From: a virus
DNA: 53,124 nt
Direction: 5' to 3' (one strand)
IMG/VR virus record: IMGVR_UViG_3300043470_000833
Span: 1-53,124 of that record
The notes beneath the pieces were generated by a model. That model was not told where the DNA came from. It searched no databases and saw only the letters and a list, made by a program, of their open reading frames with translations. A program made the translations under genes and the position numbers. Positions 35,548 to 44,816 of the stretch are shown piece by piece; position 1 is the first letter of the stretch, and the number at the start of each line of letters is the position of its first letter.

Positions 35548-36360
35548 TTATGGTATTCCAAGTTTAGGTTTCAAGCTTTGAAGAATTGCATCAGCTTTAG
35601 CATAGGTAAATCCTTGGGGATAAGAATTATCTGAATATTCAAATCCTGATAACCAATCACCAATTAAAACATTTGGTAAATAATTATCATCAAAACCACC
35701 ATATTTGCCAAGAGCAGGAGATCCGGCTGTAGTTAAATTTACTCCTCCGATGCTTGTGTTAACATAAGATTGTCCAGCACTACTGTAAAGCGCAAAGTAT
35801 CCTGTATTAAAATATTGAGATTGACCTATTAATGCAATATAACGTCTTCCAGCTACTGGTGAAATGCCAGAAGAAACCGCAGAACCGTTCCTAGAAAAAA
35901 CATAAGGAGTCACTCCATATCCTGAAGTGCCTAACCAAAAATCGTGAGTGCTTGCCTGATATGCTCCTAGAATAATATCAGCACCATATGTAGTATTAGA
36001 TGCTACGTACTCCCAACTAACTATAAAAGTGAACTCTGTAGTTCCATAAGCGCTGTAATTACTGCCAGCACTGGTAATAGTTTTTCCCGTACCTGGACTA
36101 TACCCAGTTGTATTATTTAAATGCAACATTCCTCCATATCTGTTTGGATAATAATCAGTCGCAGAAACATTATTAGCCACAAAATTTGAAGCGTTATAAA
36201 TAGAAATATCTCTACATGCGGTTAGGCTTTTCCTAGGATTATAACTAAGCCCTTGTCTAAAATTAAGAAGAGTGAAAAAGTTTGCGCCAGATTGACTCGC
36301 AATACCTAAACCATAAGGAAATGCGGTTCCGACTATATTTGATGAAGCGTTTGTTATCAT
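35548..36360 (-). CDS. LamG/ConA-like lectin tail protein
   Basis: This 270-aa protein is mostly one concanavalin A/LamG-type domain: 'TEFTFIVSWEYVASNTTYG' near 108-126, 'VAGRRYIALIGQSQYFNTGY' near 163-182 and 'NVLIGDWLSGFEYSD' near 225-239, with a helical end ('YAKADAILQSLKPKLGIP') typical of these domains. It starts 4 nt after the stop of the 2809-aa fibre, so it is probably made with it and may cap or bind the fibre, or bind a glycan. No signal peptide. Confidence 0.6.
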   Translation of the reverse strand: MITNASSNIVGTAFPYGLGIASQSGANFFTLLNFRQGLSYNPRKSLTACRDISIYNASNFVANNVSATDYYPNRYGGMLHLNNTTGYSPGTGKTITSAGSNYSAYGTTEFTFIVSWEYVASNTTYGADIILGAYQASTHDFWLGTSGYGVTPYVFSRNGSAVSSGISPVAGRRYIALIGQSQYFNTGYFALYSSAGQSYVNTSIGGVNLTTAGSPALGKYGGFDDNYLPNVLIGDWLSGFEYSDNSYPQGFTYAKADAILQSLKPKLGIP

Positions 36361-36364
36361 AATT

Positions 36365-39300
36365 TTATAAACTTGTGCTAACTAGCCCTTGAGCAACAAC
36401 AGTTCCTATCCAAACACCTGTTGTTCCCTGATAAGAGGTTAACATATATACATCTGCATAACCAGATACTCCAGTTATTGTTGGGGTGATACCATTCGCC
36501 CATAACACATTAGTCCATGTAATAGAAGCTGTGCCGCCATATTTTATAACTAACATGATTGTATTTACAGAAGGGTTGGCAGTTCTATTGTTATATGTGA
36601 AACTAGATATTGTTGTTGAAGCGGCTAAAGTTAAAACATGAATACCAGCAGCATTGACATCAATTGTGCATCCTACTGTTCCGCTTAATGATTGAGATGC
36701 GCTTTTTTGAACGTATGAGTTTGCTCTTACGACGTTTAAAATACTTGTGCTTGCTGGATCAGTATAATAAGTGGTATCATTACTATCATAAAACATTTGC
36801 GCTCTCATGGACGATCCATCAGCCAATGTATAATCTCCACCAACGACTCTTATTCTCCAATTACCATCTTGATTTAAAAGTCCTACATCATTATTGGTAT
36901 CTGCGTAAAAATACCCACGAACTGTTCCATTGTGTCCTCCAGTTCTTAATCTTATTCCTTGTGCGCTTGCAGAGCTTGCAACATTCCAATAATTAACACT
37001 ATCAGAATAAAAATGCTGACCAGTTGCTTCATTATATAAACCATTACCACTCGTAGTACTTCTAAACCAATTTGCAGTATAATATTGTGCTGCTGTTATA
37101 TTACCGGCTGCGGTAATAGCGTTTAAGTTGCTTGTGCTGGCAGGATCACAATAATATCCAGTATTATCCCAATCATAAAAAAGTGTTCCGCGAACATCGC
37201 CTGGAGTCCTAAGACTTCCTCCTCCCCACGCGCCTTTGAACACACCATTTTCTAGTATTAATAATCCATGACTTGCTAGATTACCTGCCGCTCCACCAGC
37301 ATTTTGATGAGACCAAGCAATACCATACAAATTACCAGTAGTGGTTCCATCAGCGGCTAATTTATAAGAATCACCCATCGCAAATACGCCTTGATATCTG
37401 CTTGCAGAATAAACACCAACTACAGTATTTCCATAATTATCATCAATATAAAAATTACCGTTTGCTCTTGTTGCTTTTGTGGCTAAAGTTGTAGTGGCGG
37501 AATTACCAGTGCAAGAAGCAGAACTTCCACCAGCATTACCTGTAATGTTTATACTCCATGTACCGCTTGCATTTGCGCCTGTCAAAGATGGATATGAACC
37601 ATCTGTTACTTGACTTCTAAAATGAGCAGGTGTTGATTTTCTTAAATAATTATCCCCTGTACTTTGTGTCCATATTTGTCCAATTGTTGGATTTTCACTG
37701 TTTCCCGCACTGGAATTAAAATATCCACCAAATATATAATTTCCTATTATATGCCCACTACTATCTCTATAAACAATTGTATTTGCAGTAGCAGCGGTTG
37801 TAGGATTGTTAAATCCACTGATTGAACCGGCAGTACCTGTACATGAAGTTACTGTTTGTGATGCAATATTACCAGTATGAATCATCTCCACCCAACTTCT
37901 TAAAGTCGGCCAAGCACTTCTCCAAAAAAACCTGTTATCTGCTTCTCCTGCACAGAGCATCTGGAAGCCATATCCATTTACATTATTTTGATGATTGTAA
38001 TGAAGACTCTGAAACCCTACATAGTGACTTGAACTACCCGGTCCGTTTGCTGGATTAGTCCAACTATCAATAAAACCAGAACCCCAATTAGAAAACATGT
38101 GATTACAATCAACAGTACTCCAACCCATTGTACCATTACGATAAGCTGCCCCAGAGTTATATCTAGTAACATAAGGTGAATTGACATGCATTGAATTCAT
38201 GTCGTTGTAAGACATAGTAAGAGTACTAAACTTGTTTAAGTTAGAAGTACCTGCGGGATCTAAATAATAAGTAGTATCATTAGCATCTCTGAATTGAGTA
38301 CCATCAACATTTCCAGTGAATGCAGAATATCCAACGTAGTTAGAACTATCTAATAATCTAATCCAACTTCCAAAACTGCTATTATAATTTCTTGTCCATA
38401 ATCCTGTATTCCACATGTTATTAGCAATTTGGAATCCATAAGCTTGATCGCCGGGATTAGATCCAACTGAAAGACCTGTTGTGTATGTACTTGCTGATGG
38501 CGCAGATGTTCCACCATCATTACCACCCCAGTTATAGAATGCCCACATACCTGTTCCAGCATGTGGATATCCAGATTGACCACTTGTTCTAGTTGCTGTT
38601 GCAGCATTACCAGTACAAGAAGCAGAACTTCCACCAGCATTACCTGTGATACTTCCGGTAATTGTATTAACGACAGTTAAACCAAGTAAGTTGCTTGTAC
38701 TTGCTGGATCTGTATAATAAGCTGTATTATTACTATCGTAGAATATTGGCGCTCTCCAAGAACCCGTTGCGTATCCAGCCTCTTCAGCAATTCTAAGTGT
38801 AAATGGTTCAGCGCCATTAGACTTTCTGAATATAAAATATCCATCACTGGTATTTTGAAAATACAAATGACTACTGTGCCATTGTATTTTATTTTGTTCT
38901 CCAGTCCAAGCAGCATGGTCTCCAACAATTGCGCCTGCAATTCTTAAAGAAGTTCCAGCGGCTGGATCTAAATAATATGCAGTATTATCAGTATCATAGA
39001 AAATTGGCGCTCTTACTGAAGCGGCAGATGCAAAAATACCAGATTTAGTTTGAGTGCCTGATCCTATATCTACAACTAAATTATTATCATTATAAAGACT
39101 CGCAGCACTTCTGACTGGATATCTAGCGAGTATTTCTGCTGAGACGTTATTTGCATTAGCTCTTGTAGTAAATACACTTGAATCGGCAGCAGTAAATGTA
39201 GTTAATGTTGAATGATTTGTTGCTGAAACACCATCATACGCTGTTACTGTGGCATTAGAACCAATTGGAGTTCTAATTCTATATTGTGCGCCACCAACGC

Positions 39301-42300
39301 CGCCACCTCTCAACCATATGATAACTCCACCATTTACTGGATAACCCAATCCAGCAACCATTGTGCTATAACTTTCATTGAACTCAATTATTCTTATCGC
39401 TTTATCATTTCCTCCCCAAGCGGTATCACCAGACCATTCCCAATCTAAAGTTAAACCGCCTTTATGACTTGCAGTGTTCCATGTATCAGGTCCAGTCCAA
39501 TTATAACCTCTAGTAACACTATATCTTCCAAAACTATATAAATATTCTCCTTGTATTAAGACAACGTAATAAGTATTAACATCACCATAAACATATATAT
39601 CTTTATAATCATTTGAAAGATTATAATAAGCGTTAACGTATAAACCATTCAATACAGAATTACTGGCGGGATCACAATAATAACCAGTATCATTACTATC
39701 ATAAAAAATAGGCGATCTTAAGCTAGAATTAGCTTGTAATGTGTAAGTTACTGTTGCTCCACCATAATATAAAAATGAAGCGGGTGTAGATTTGTCTCCA
39801 TAGAATATAAACTCACCACCATATCCTACTCCATAAACAGTTGGATTAGCATCAGTAATTTCCATATAACAATCAAGCCCACCATCTTCAATACCAATTT
39901 TTGTAGCTTGAATTGCTCCAGCAAAATATGCTGAATAACCTGTACTTGAAGGATCTACATAATATGCAGTATTATTACTATCATAGAATATAGGTGATCT
40001 CACGCTACCACTAGAAAATATATTTCCAGAAGTATCTACTCCACCAACTGTGGCTCCCGCCGCTTCTGAAAAGAAATGAAAATCTGCTGTTCCTACTAAT
40101 TGCGATGACATTCTTTTTCCAACGTACCAACCACTTCCACTGCCACCAATATATCTAACCATAGCTTCAGAGCCATTTCCAGGATTAATTATTAAATAAG
40201 TATTTTTAGCTCCAACTAAACTTAAATTGTATAAAGAGCTTGTGCCATTTGGATCAACATAATAAGCAGTATCATTACTATCATAAAAAAGAGGTGCGCG
40301 GGCGCTAGTTCTAAATTCTACATAACTACCGTCTTGATTTGGATAAGCTTTGTAAGACCAATCCCAACTGCTACCATCAGTAGCGCCTTTTCCACCATAT
40401 AAATAATATGCAGCATCACTAGCTATATGATGCAACCAATAACCTAAACCACCATTTGTTTGTCTTTGAACCATCGAAGCGTATGTGCTACGAATGGTAA
40501 AACTTTCATGACCAGAACCAAAAGGTGAACTGCCCCAATCGCCATCGATTTGTAAATATTTTAATTTACTACCAGAAGCGCCATCAATATAATATGCTGT
40601 ATTATTACTATCATAGAAAATTGGTGCGCGGAAATCAGTATCAGAATTCCAAGTGCCATACAATGTTCCTCCTGAACTTGAACTTCCAAAGTTATATCTT
40701 ACTGCCCAATTTCCTGTATTGTTTAATATACCGCCGCCACCAGAATCCCAATATCCAATATATCCTTTTAGAGCATCACTTCCGTCTTTAATTTGAATTC
40801 CACCTAAAGATGTTGAATCAGATTTAAAAATTAAATATTGAGTGTTGTTTCCAACAAATCTTGTTCCTGCATTAAAATGAATTTGTGCATTATAGTTAAT
40901 TTCCTTATTTTGCATATGGAAATGTCTACGCCAATTTAAATAAGTTGTATCATTTGTTACATAATCAAATAAAGCAGTATCGGTTCCAGCATTTCTTGTA
41001 TACCAAGTAAATGTATAACCGCTATCCCAATACCATCTAGCACCATAATCACTACCAGCAACACTACCTTCACCGAAAAATAATGATGCGTCACCAGAAT
41101 CTGTTGCACCAATTCTTATTATATCATTTACAAATACAGTATCACCACCAGCATTTCCTAAATATGTGTTACCATTAACCGTTAAATCATTGGCGACAGT
41201 TAAATTATTTAAATTACTTGTGCTTGCAGGATCTAAATAATATGCAGTATTACCGCTGTCATAAAATATAGGAGCGCGAACATCACCGCTTGCTGTAAAT
41301 GAACCAATAGCATTAAACTGATATTGAGATGCTGCTGCGGTAGCTGTACCAAAATGCATTCCAATTACATCGTAACCACCTACACCTCCAGATCCCTGAA
41401 AGTATGCAAGTCCATAGCCATCAGAGTTACCAAAACTCCATATACGGTTACGACCAGCAGCGTAGGTAGCAGTCTGGAATCCTCCACTAGCAGAGGAGAC
41501 GACTCCAGAGAACGTCGAGTAGCCACCATAATTACCAGTCGTTAATCCATTTGTAGCTGTAGCGGCATTACCATCAATACTAACTCCAGTAAGAGTTTGA
41601 GATGCTGATCCTCTATTAAGAGCAATAGATGTTGTGCCAATAAAATGAGTGCTGTTTCCAAGAACACCTGAAGGAATAGTTCCACTAAGATTACCAGCGG
41701 TTAAAGTCGAACTAGTATATAATCCATTTGTAACAGTCGCCGCGTTACCAGTAATACTTGTTGCTAGTTCAACTTTAGATATTGTAGTAACTCTTGTCAA
41801 AGCGGATGTAGTCGCATCTGTAACCGTCCATCCTTCTAAAGGAGCATTGCCTTGATCATAAATACATCTTACATTAAATCTTCCATAATAAATAAGACCA
41901 GATAAATGCAAGCAAACTTTCCCGCTTGCATTTGTTCCGATTGAAACAGTGCCGGGATTCCAAGCGCCTAAATTAGTGTAACTTAAATTTGTCCAGCTAT
42001 TTGTATAAGCGTACCACACTATTTCTAAATGTATTGGCACCCCATTACCGTAAGCGTAGCCCTCAATAATTACAGTAGGCATGTTGAATGTGCTGTAATC
42101 GATATTTGTAGTTATTAAATATCCATTTGTAGGAGTTGCGCCTCCTCCATAATACACGCAAGTTAAACCATGATTGGCGGCAGATATAGTAGCTGCTCTT
42201 AAATTATTTAAGTTACTAGTAGAATTAGGATTAAGAAAATAACCAGTATCATTACTGTCGTAGAAGATCGGCGCTCGGAAATCAGTATCAGAATAAGCCG

Positions 42301-44794
42301 AACCAACTACATGTAATTTATTAGCAGGGCTTGTTGTGCCTATACCAACATTGCCATTACCCAATATATTAACAAGATGATCGGCTGCATATAGCCCTAA
42401 AGAAAGCATGTTAAGTGCTGATCCATCAGCTACATGTCTATAACCAATATACGAGCAATTATATTGACTCTGTGCTTTACCTATGAGATTTATTGCGGTT
42501 TCAGTTGCTGCTAAATTTGCGTACATCACTGAAGATCCCCAATTAAATGCATCTGATGCAGTTCCTGCTATTCTTAAAAAAGCGACACCGTCACCACCAA
42601 CACCTGCTAAATGTAATAATGACGTAGGGCTTGTTGTACCTATACCAACTTTTCCAGCAACCAATAAAGATGTTCCTGAATTTGCGGCGTCTAAATAATA
42701 AGTAGTATTATCACTATCGTAAAATATCGGCGCACGAAATGAACCAGACGATGTGGCATTTCCACCACCAAGAGTAAATGTCCATGTTGAACCATAACCA
42801 TAATTATTAAACTCTACACTGCTTGAATTATTATACAAAATTCCTGAAGTTGTATAAGTTCTAGATCCCCAACTACCATATGATCCAGCCGTTCCGCCCA
42901 AATAAAGAATTCCACTTAATTGAGCATCACCGCTTACGCTTAGTCTTAAATCTGGAGTTACATTTCCTAAACCAAGATTTAATAATCGAGAATTACTAGC
43001 GGGATCAACATAATAAGCAGTATCATTACTATCATAAAAGATTGGCGCACGAAATGAATTCGGTTCAAGAGTATAGTCAATATATTTTGCTAATTCACCA
43101 GTGGTCGCTCCACCACCAAAAATTCTTGTTATACCGCCAGTGCTGCCTAAATTTCCATAACCAATATACATACCATCATTAGTAGCATTATTACGCATAA
43201 CTCTCATGTTAGCGTATACATCGCTACTTGCAGTATCAAATGCGCTATAAACTCTTAAACTAGATAAACGAGAAACACTGTTTGGATCAACGTAATATCC
43301 TGTATCGTTGCTATCGTAAAAAATAGGTGCGCGGAAATCTGACGACGCAGTAACAACTCCATTTTCTTGTACTCTAAATAATTCTGTACCAGCTTTGATT
43401 GCATTATTTTGTACAATAAACGCATCGGCTGTAGCATTATTATTACTATCAATGCTTACATATACATTACCCGCACCTGCTAGATATAAACCATTACCTG
43501 ATGAAGCATTTTGAGCCAAAGTTAAATCATAATTATTATCAACTTTTAAATAAACATTTGAAGGATCAAGTGTTCCAAAATACAACGCTCCAGCCCCTGC
43601 TGCTGATGCGATTCTTGCGTCTCCAGTTATATCTAATTTATAACCGGGACTTGTTGTACCTATACCAACATTACCATTGCCAAGAACACTTAATCTTTCA
43701 TTTAAAGTGCCTGTTTGATATACAAAAAATCCAAGTCTGTCACCGGCAGCACCATTTGCATCATTTACTTCTATTTTTGCTCTTTGACTATTATCACTTA
43801 CTCTGAAACTAACTACAGGTACATTTGTACTAGTAGAAGACAAAAGAATTCCTGTATTGAGATCTGAACCTCCGGTTACTTTAAATGATCCTCCGTAAAC
43901 ATGTAATTTATCACTAGGACTTGTTGTACCTATACCAACATTACCATCCGCCTGAATACGTAATTTTTCAGAAGAGCCAGCAAACATTCTTATCAACTGA
44001 CTACCAGCGTCTAAGAAAGCCCCTGTAGCATCAGTTCCTATATAAAAACCATATGCAGATGCGCCAAAACAACCATATCCATTTACATCAAGAATTGAAC
44101 CGGATCTAATACTTGTTTTACTTACCCCTACGCTGCCCGCAACTAATAAAGATGTTCCAGTATTTGCAGGATCTAAATAATAAGCAGTATTTGTAATATC
44201 ATAAAACGATTGAGCATAAATATTATTTACAACTCTTACATTACTGTCTGCATTTCCAACTGAAAAAATTTCTGTGCCTTCTCCGACAAGATTATTATAA
44301 AACCTAGTCCCACCGTAGCCATAGTAAGCCCCTATTCTTATTCCAGTGTGCCAGTTTAATGTGAGCTTAGAGTAATTGCCTCCAACATTCTCCATCGCGG
44401 TGAATATTTTATAGGCTTGGCTGGAAGTATAATCTCCACCAAATGTTAGGCCGGTTCCAGCCGTTCCACCAGCACCAACAGTCCACGGTTGAGCGTTATC
44501 AGCGCCAAAATTTAGTCGCGTTAATTGTAATGTGGCAAATGTAGGACTATTGCTACTTCCTACGTTTTGATTAATTGTATATGCAGTTATATTGGCGGCA
44601 TTACCATCAATACTAACACCAGTTAGTGTTTGTGCGCCGCTCGCTCTATTAAAAACATTTTGTGTAGTACCAATATAATAAGTAGCATTACTTGCTACAG
44701 CATAACTGCCAATGTTACTGGCGGTTACTATGGTTGTTGTTGATTGTCCACCATCCGCTGTTCTTAGTGTTGAACCATGATTAAGAATTGCCAT
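36365..44794 (-). CDS. Giant tail fibre with 'RAPIFYDS' repeats
   Basis: This 2809-aa protein contains about 15 copies of a motif such as 'FRAPIFYDSNDTAYYVDP', spaced by variable beta-rich inserts of ~60-350 residues, and four 'VGIGTTSP..KLHV' shaft motifs in the N-terminal third. Segments such as 'QTLTGVSIDGNAA' and 'TGNAGGSSASCTGNAAT' recur. The C-terminal ~110 residues ('SQSLSGTVGCTIDVNAAG' to the end) form a distinct beta domain, probably the fibre tip; there is no S74 chaperone. Coding is continuous over 8.4 kb. It lies 22 bp after the YadA-like fibre and just before a LamG gene and a fibre-chaperone-like gene. Likely a long trimeric side fibre. Confidence 0.85.
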   Translation of the reverse strand: MAILNHGSTLRTADGGQSTTTIVTASNIGSYAVASNATYYIGTTQNVFNRASGAQTLTGVSIDGNAANITAYTINQNVGSSNSPTFATLQLTRLNFGADNAQPWTVGAGGTAGTGLTFGGDYTSSQAYKIFTAMENVGGNYSKLTLNWHTGIRIGAYYGYGGTRFYNNLVGEGTEIFSVGNADSNVRVVNNIYAQSFYDITNTAYYLDPANTGTSLLVAGSVGVSKTSIRSGSILDVNGYGCFGASAYGFYIGTDATGAFLDAGSQLIRMFAGSSEKLRIQADGNVGIGTTSPSDKLHVYGGSFKVTGGSDLNTGILLSSTSTNVPVVSFRVSDNSQRAKIEVNDANGAAGDRLGFFVYQTGTLNERLSVLGNGNVGIGTTSPGYKLDITGDARIASAAGAGALYFGTLDPSNVYLKVDNNYDLTLAQNASSGNGLYLAGAGNVYVSIDSNNNATADAFIVQNNAIKAGTELFRVQENGVVTASSDFRAPIFYDSNDTGYYVDPNSVSRLSSLRVYSAFDTASSDVYANMRVMRNNATNDGMYIGYGNLGSTGGITRIFGGGATTGELAKYIDYTLEPNSFRAPIFYDSNDTAYYVDPASNSRLLNLGLGNVTPDLRLSVSGDAQLSGILYLGGTAGSYGSWGSRTYTTSGILYNNSSSVEFNNYGYGSTWTFTLGGGNATSSGSFRAPIFYDSDNTTYYLDAANSGTSLLVAGKVGIGTTSPTSLLHLAGVGGDGVAFLRIAGTASDAFNWGSSVMYANLAATETAINLIGKAQSQYNCSYIGYRHVADGSALNMLSLGLYAADHLVNILGNGNVGIGTTSPANKLHVVGSAYSDTDFRAPIFYDSNDTGYFLNPNSTSNLNNLRAATISAANHGLTCVYYGGGATPTNGYLITTNIDYSTFNMPTVIIEGYAYGNGVPIHLEIVWYAYTNSWTNLSYTNLGAWNPGTVSIGTNASGKVCLHLSGLIYYGRFNVRCIYDQGNAPLEGWTVTDATTSALTRVTTISKVELATSITGNAATVTNGLYTSSTLTAGNLSGTIPSGVLGNSTHFIGTTSIALNRGSASQTLTGVSIDGNAATATNGLTTGNYGGYSTFSGVVSSASGGFQTATYAAGRNRIWSFGNSDGYGLAYFQGSGGVGGYDVIGMHFGTATAAASQYQFNAIGSFTASGDVRAPIFYDSGNTAYYLDPASTSNLNNLTVANDLTVNGNTYLGNAGGDTVFVNDIIRIGATDSGDASLFFGEGSVAGSDYGARWYWDSGYTFTWYTRNAGTDTALFDYVTNDTTYLNWRRHFHMQNKEINYNAQIHFNAGTRFVGNNTQYLIFKSDSTSLGGIQIKDGSDALKGYIGYWDSGGGGILNNTGNWAVRYNFGSSSSGGTLYGTWNSDTDFRAPIFYDSNNTAYYIDGASGSKLKYLQIDGDWGSSPFGSGHESFTIRSTYASMVQRQTNGGLGYWLHHIASDAAYYLYGGKGATDGSSWDWSYKAYPNQDGSYVEFRTSARAPLFYDSNDTAYYVDPNGTSSLYNLSLVGAKNTYLIINPGNGSEAMVRYIGGSGSGWYVGKRMSSQLVGTADFHFFSEAAGATVGGVDTSGNIFSSGSVRSPIFYDSNNTAYYVDPSSTGYSAYFAGAIQATKIGIEDGGLDCYMEITDANPTVYGVGYGGEFIFYGDKSTPASFLYYGGATVTYTLQANSSLRSPIFYDSNDTGYYCDPASNSVLNGLYVNAYYNLSNDYKDIYVYGDVNTYYVVLIQGEYLYSFGRYSVTRGYNWTGPDTWNTASHKGGLTLDWEWSGDTAWGGNDKAIRIIEFNESYSTMVAGLGYPVNGGVIIWLRGGGVGGAQYRIRTPIGSNATVTAYDGVSATNHSTLTTFTAADSSVFTTRANANNVSAEILARYPVRSAASLYNDNNLVVDIGSGTQTKSGIFASAASVRAPIFYDTDNTAYYLDPAAGTSLRIAGAIVGDHAAWTGEQNKIQWHSSHLYFQNTSDGYFIFRKSNGAEPFTLRIAEEAGYATGSWRAPIFYDSNNTAYYTDPASTSNLLGLTVVNTITGSITGNAGGSSASCTGNAATATRTSGQSGYPHAGTGMWAFYNWGGNDGGTSAPSASTYTTGLSVGSNPGDQAYGFQIANNMWNTGLWTRNYNSSFGSWIRLLDSSNYVGYSAFTGNVDGTQFRDANDTTYYLDPAGTSNLNKFSTLTMSYNDMNSMHVNSPYVTRYNSGAAYRNGTMGWSTVDCNHMFSNWGSGFIDSWTNPANGPGSSSHYVGFQSLHYNHQNNVNGYGFQMLCAGEADNRFFWRSAWPTLRSWVEMIHTGNIASQTVTSCTGTAGSISGFNNPTTAATANTIVYRDSSGHIIGNYIFGGYFNSSAGNSENPTIGQIWTQSTGDNYLRKSTPAHFRSQVTDGSYPSLTGANASGTWSINITGNAGGSSASCTGNSATTTLATKATRANGNFYIDDNYGNTVVGVYSASRYQGVFAMGDSYKLAADGTTTGNLYGIAWSHQNAGGAAGNLASHGLLILENGVFKGAWGGGSLRTPGDVRGTLFYDWDNTGYYCDPASTSNLNAITAAGNITAAQYYTANWFRSTTSGNGLYNEATGQHFYSDSVNYWNVASSASAQGIRLRTGGHNGTVRGYFYADTNNDVGLLNQDGNWRIRVVGGDYTLADGSSMRAQMFYDSNDTTYYTDPASTSILNVVRANSYVQKSASQSLSGTVGCTIDVNAAGIHVLTLAASTTISSFTYNNRTANPSVNTIMLVIKYGGTASITWTNVLWANGITPTITGVSGYADVYMLTSYQGTTGVWIGTVVAQGLVSTSL
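36740..44220 (-). repeat. Fifteen 'RAPIFYDS' protein repeats
   Basis: By eye, 15 copies of (F)RAPIFYDSxNTxYYxDPxxxSxLxxL, including three diverged ones (near 36740, 38260 and 44180). The inserts between copies share little, so the motif looks like a common structural joint between different fibre modules. It is a degenerate protein-level repeat, not a DNA tandem repeat. Confidence 0.88.
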
Positions 44795-44805
44795 ATTTTT
44801 TTATA

Positions 44806-44813
44806 TATTTATT
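44806..44813 (-). promoter_or_regulatory. AATAAATA box, T4-late-like
   Basis: AATAAATA (the NATAAATA form) in the 22-bp gap upstream of the 2809-aa fibre, 11 nt before ATG 44794 and just after the previous stop. Chance is possible in so AT-rich a gap. Confidence 0.3.
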
Positions 44814-44816
44814 ATG

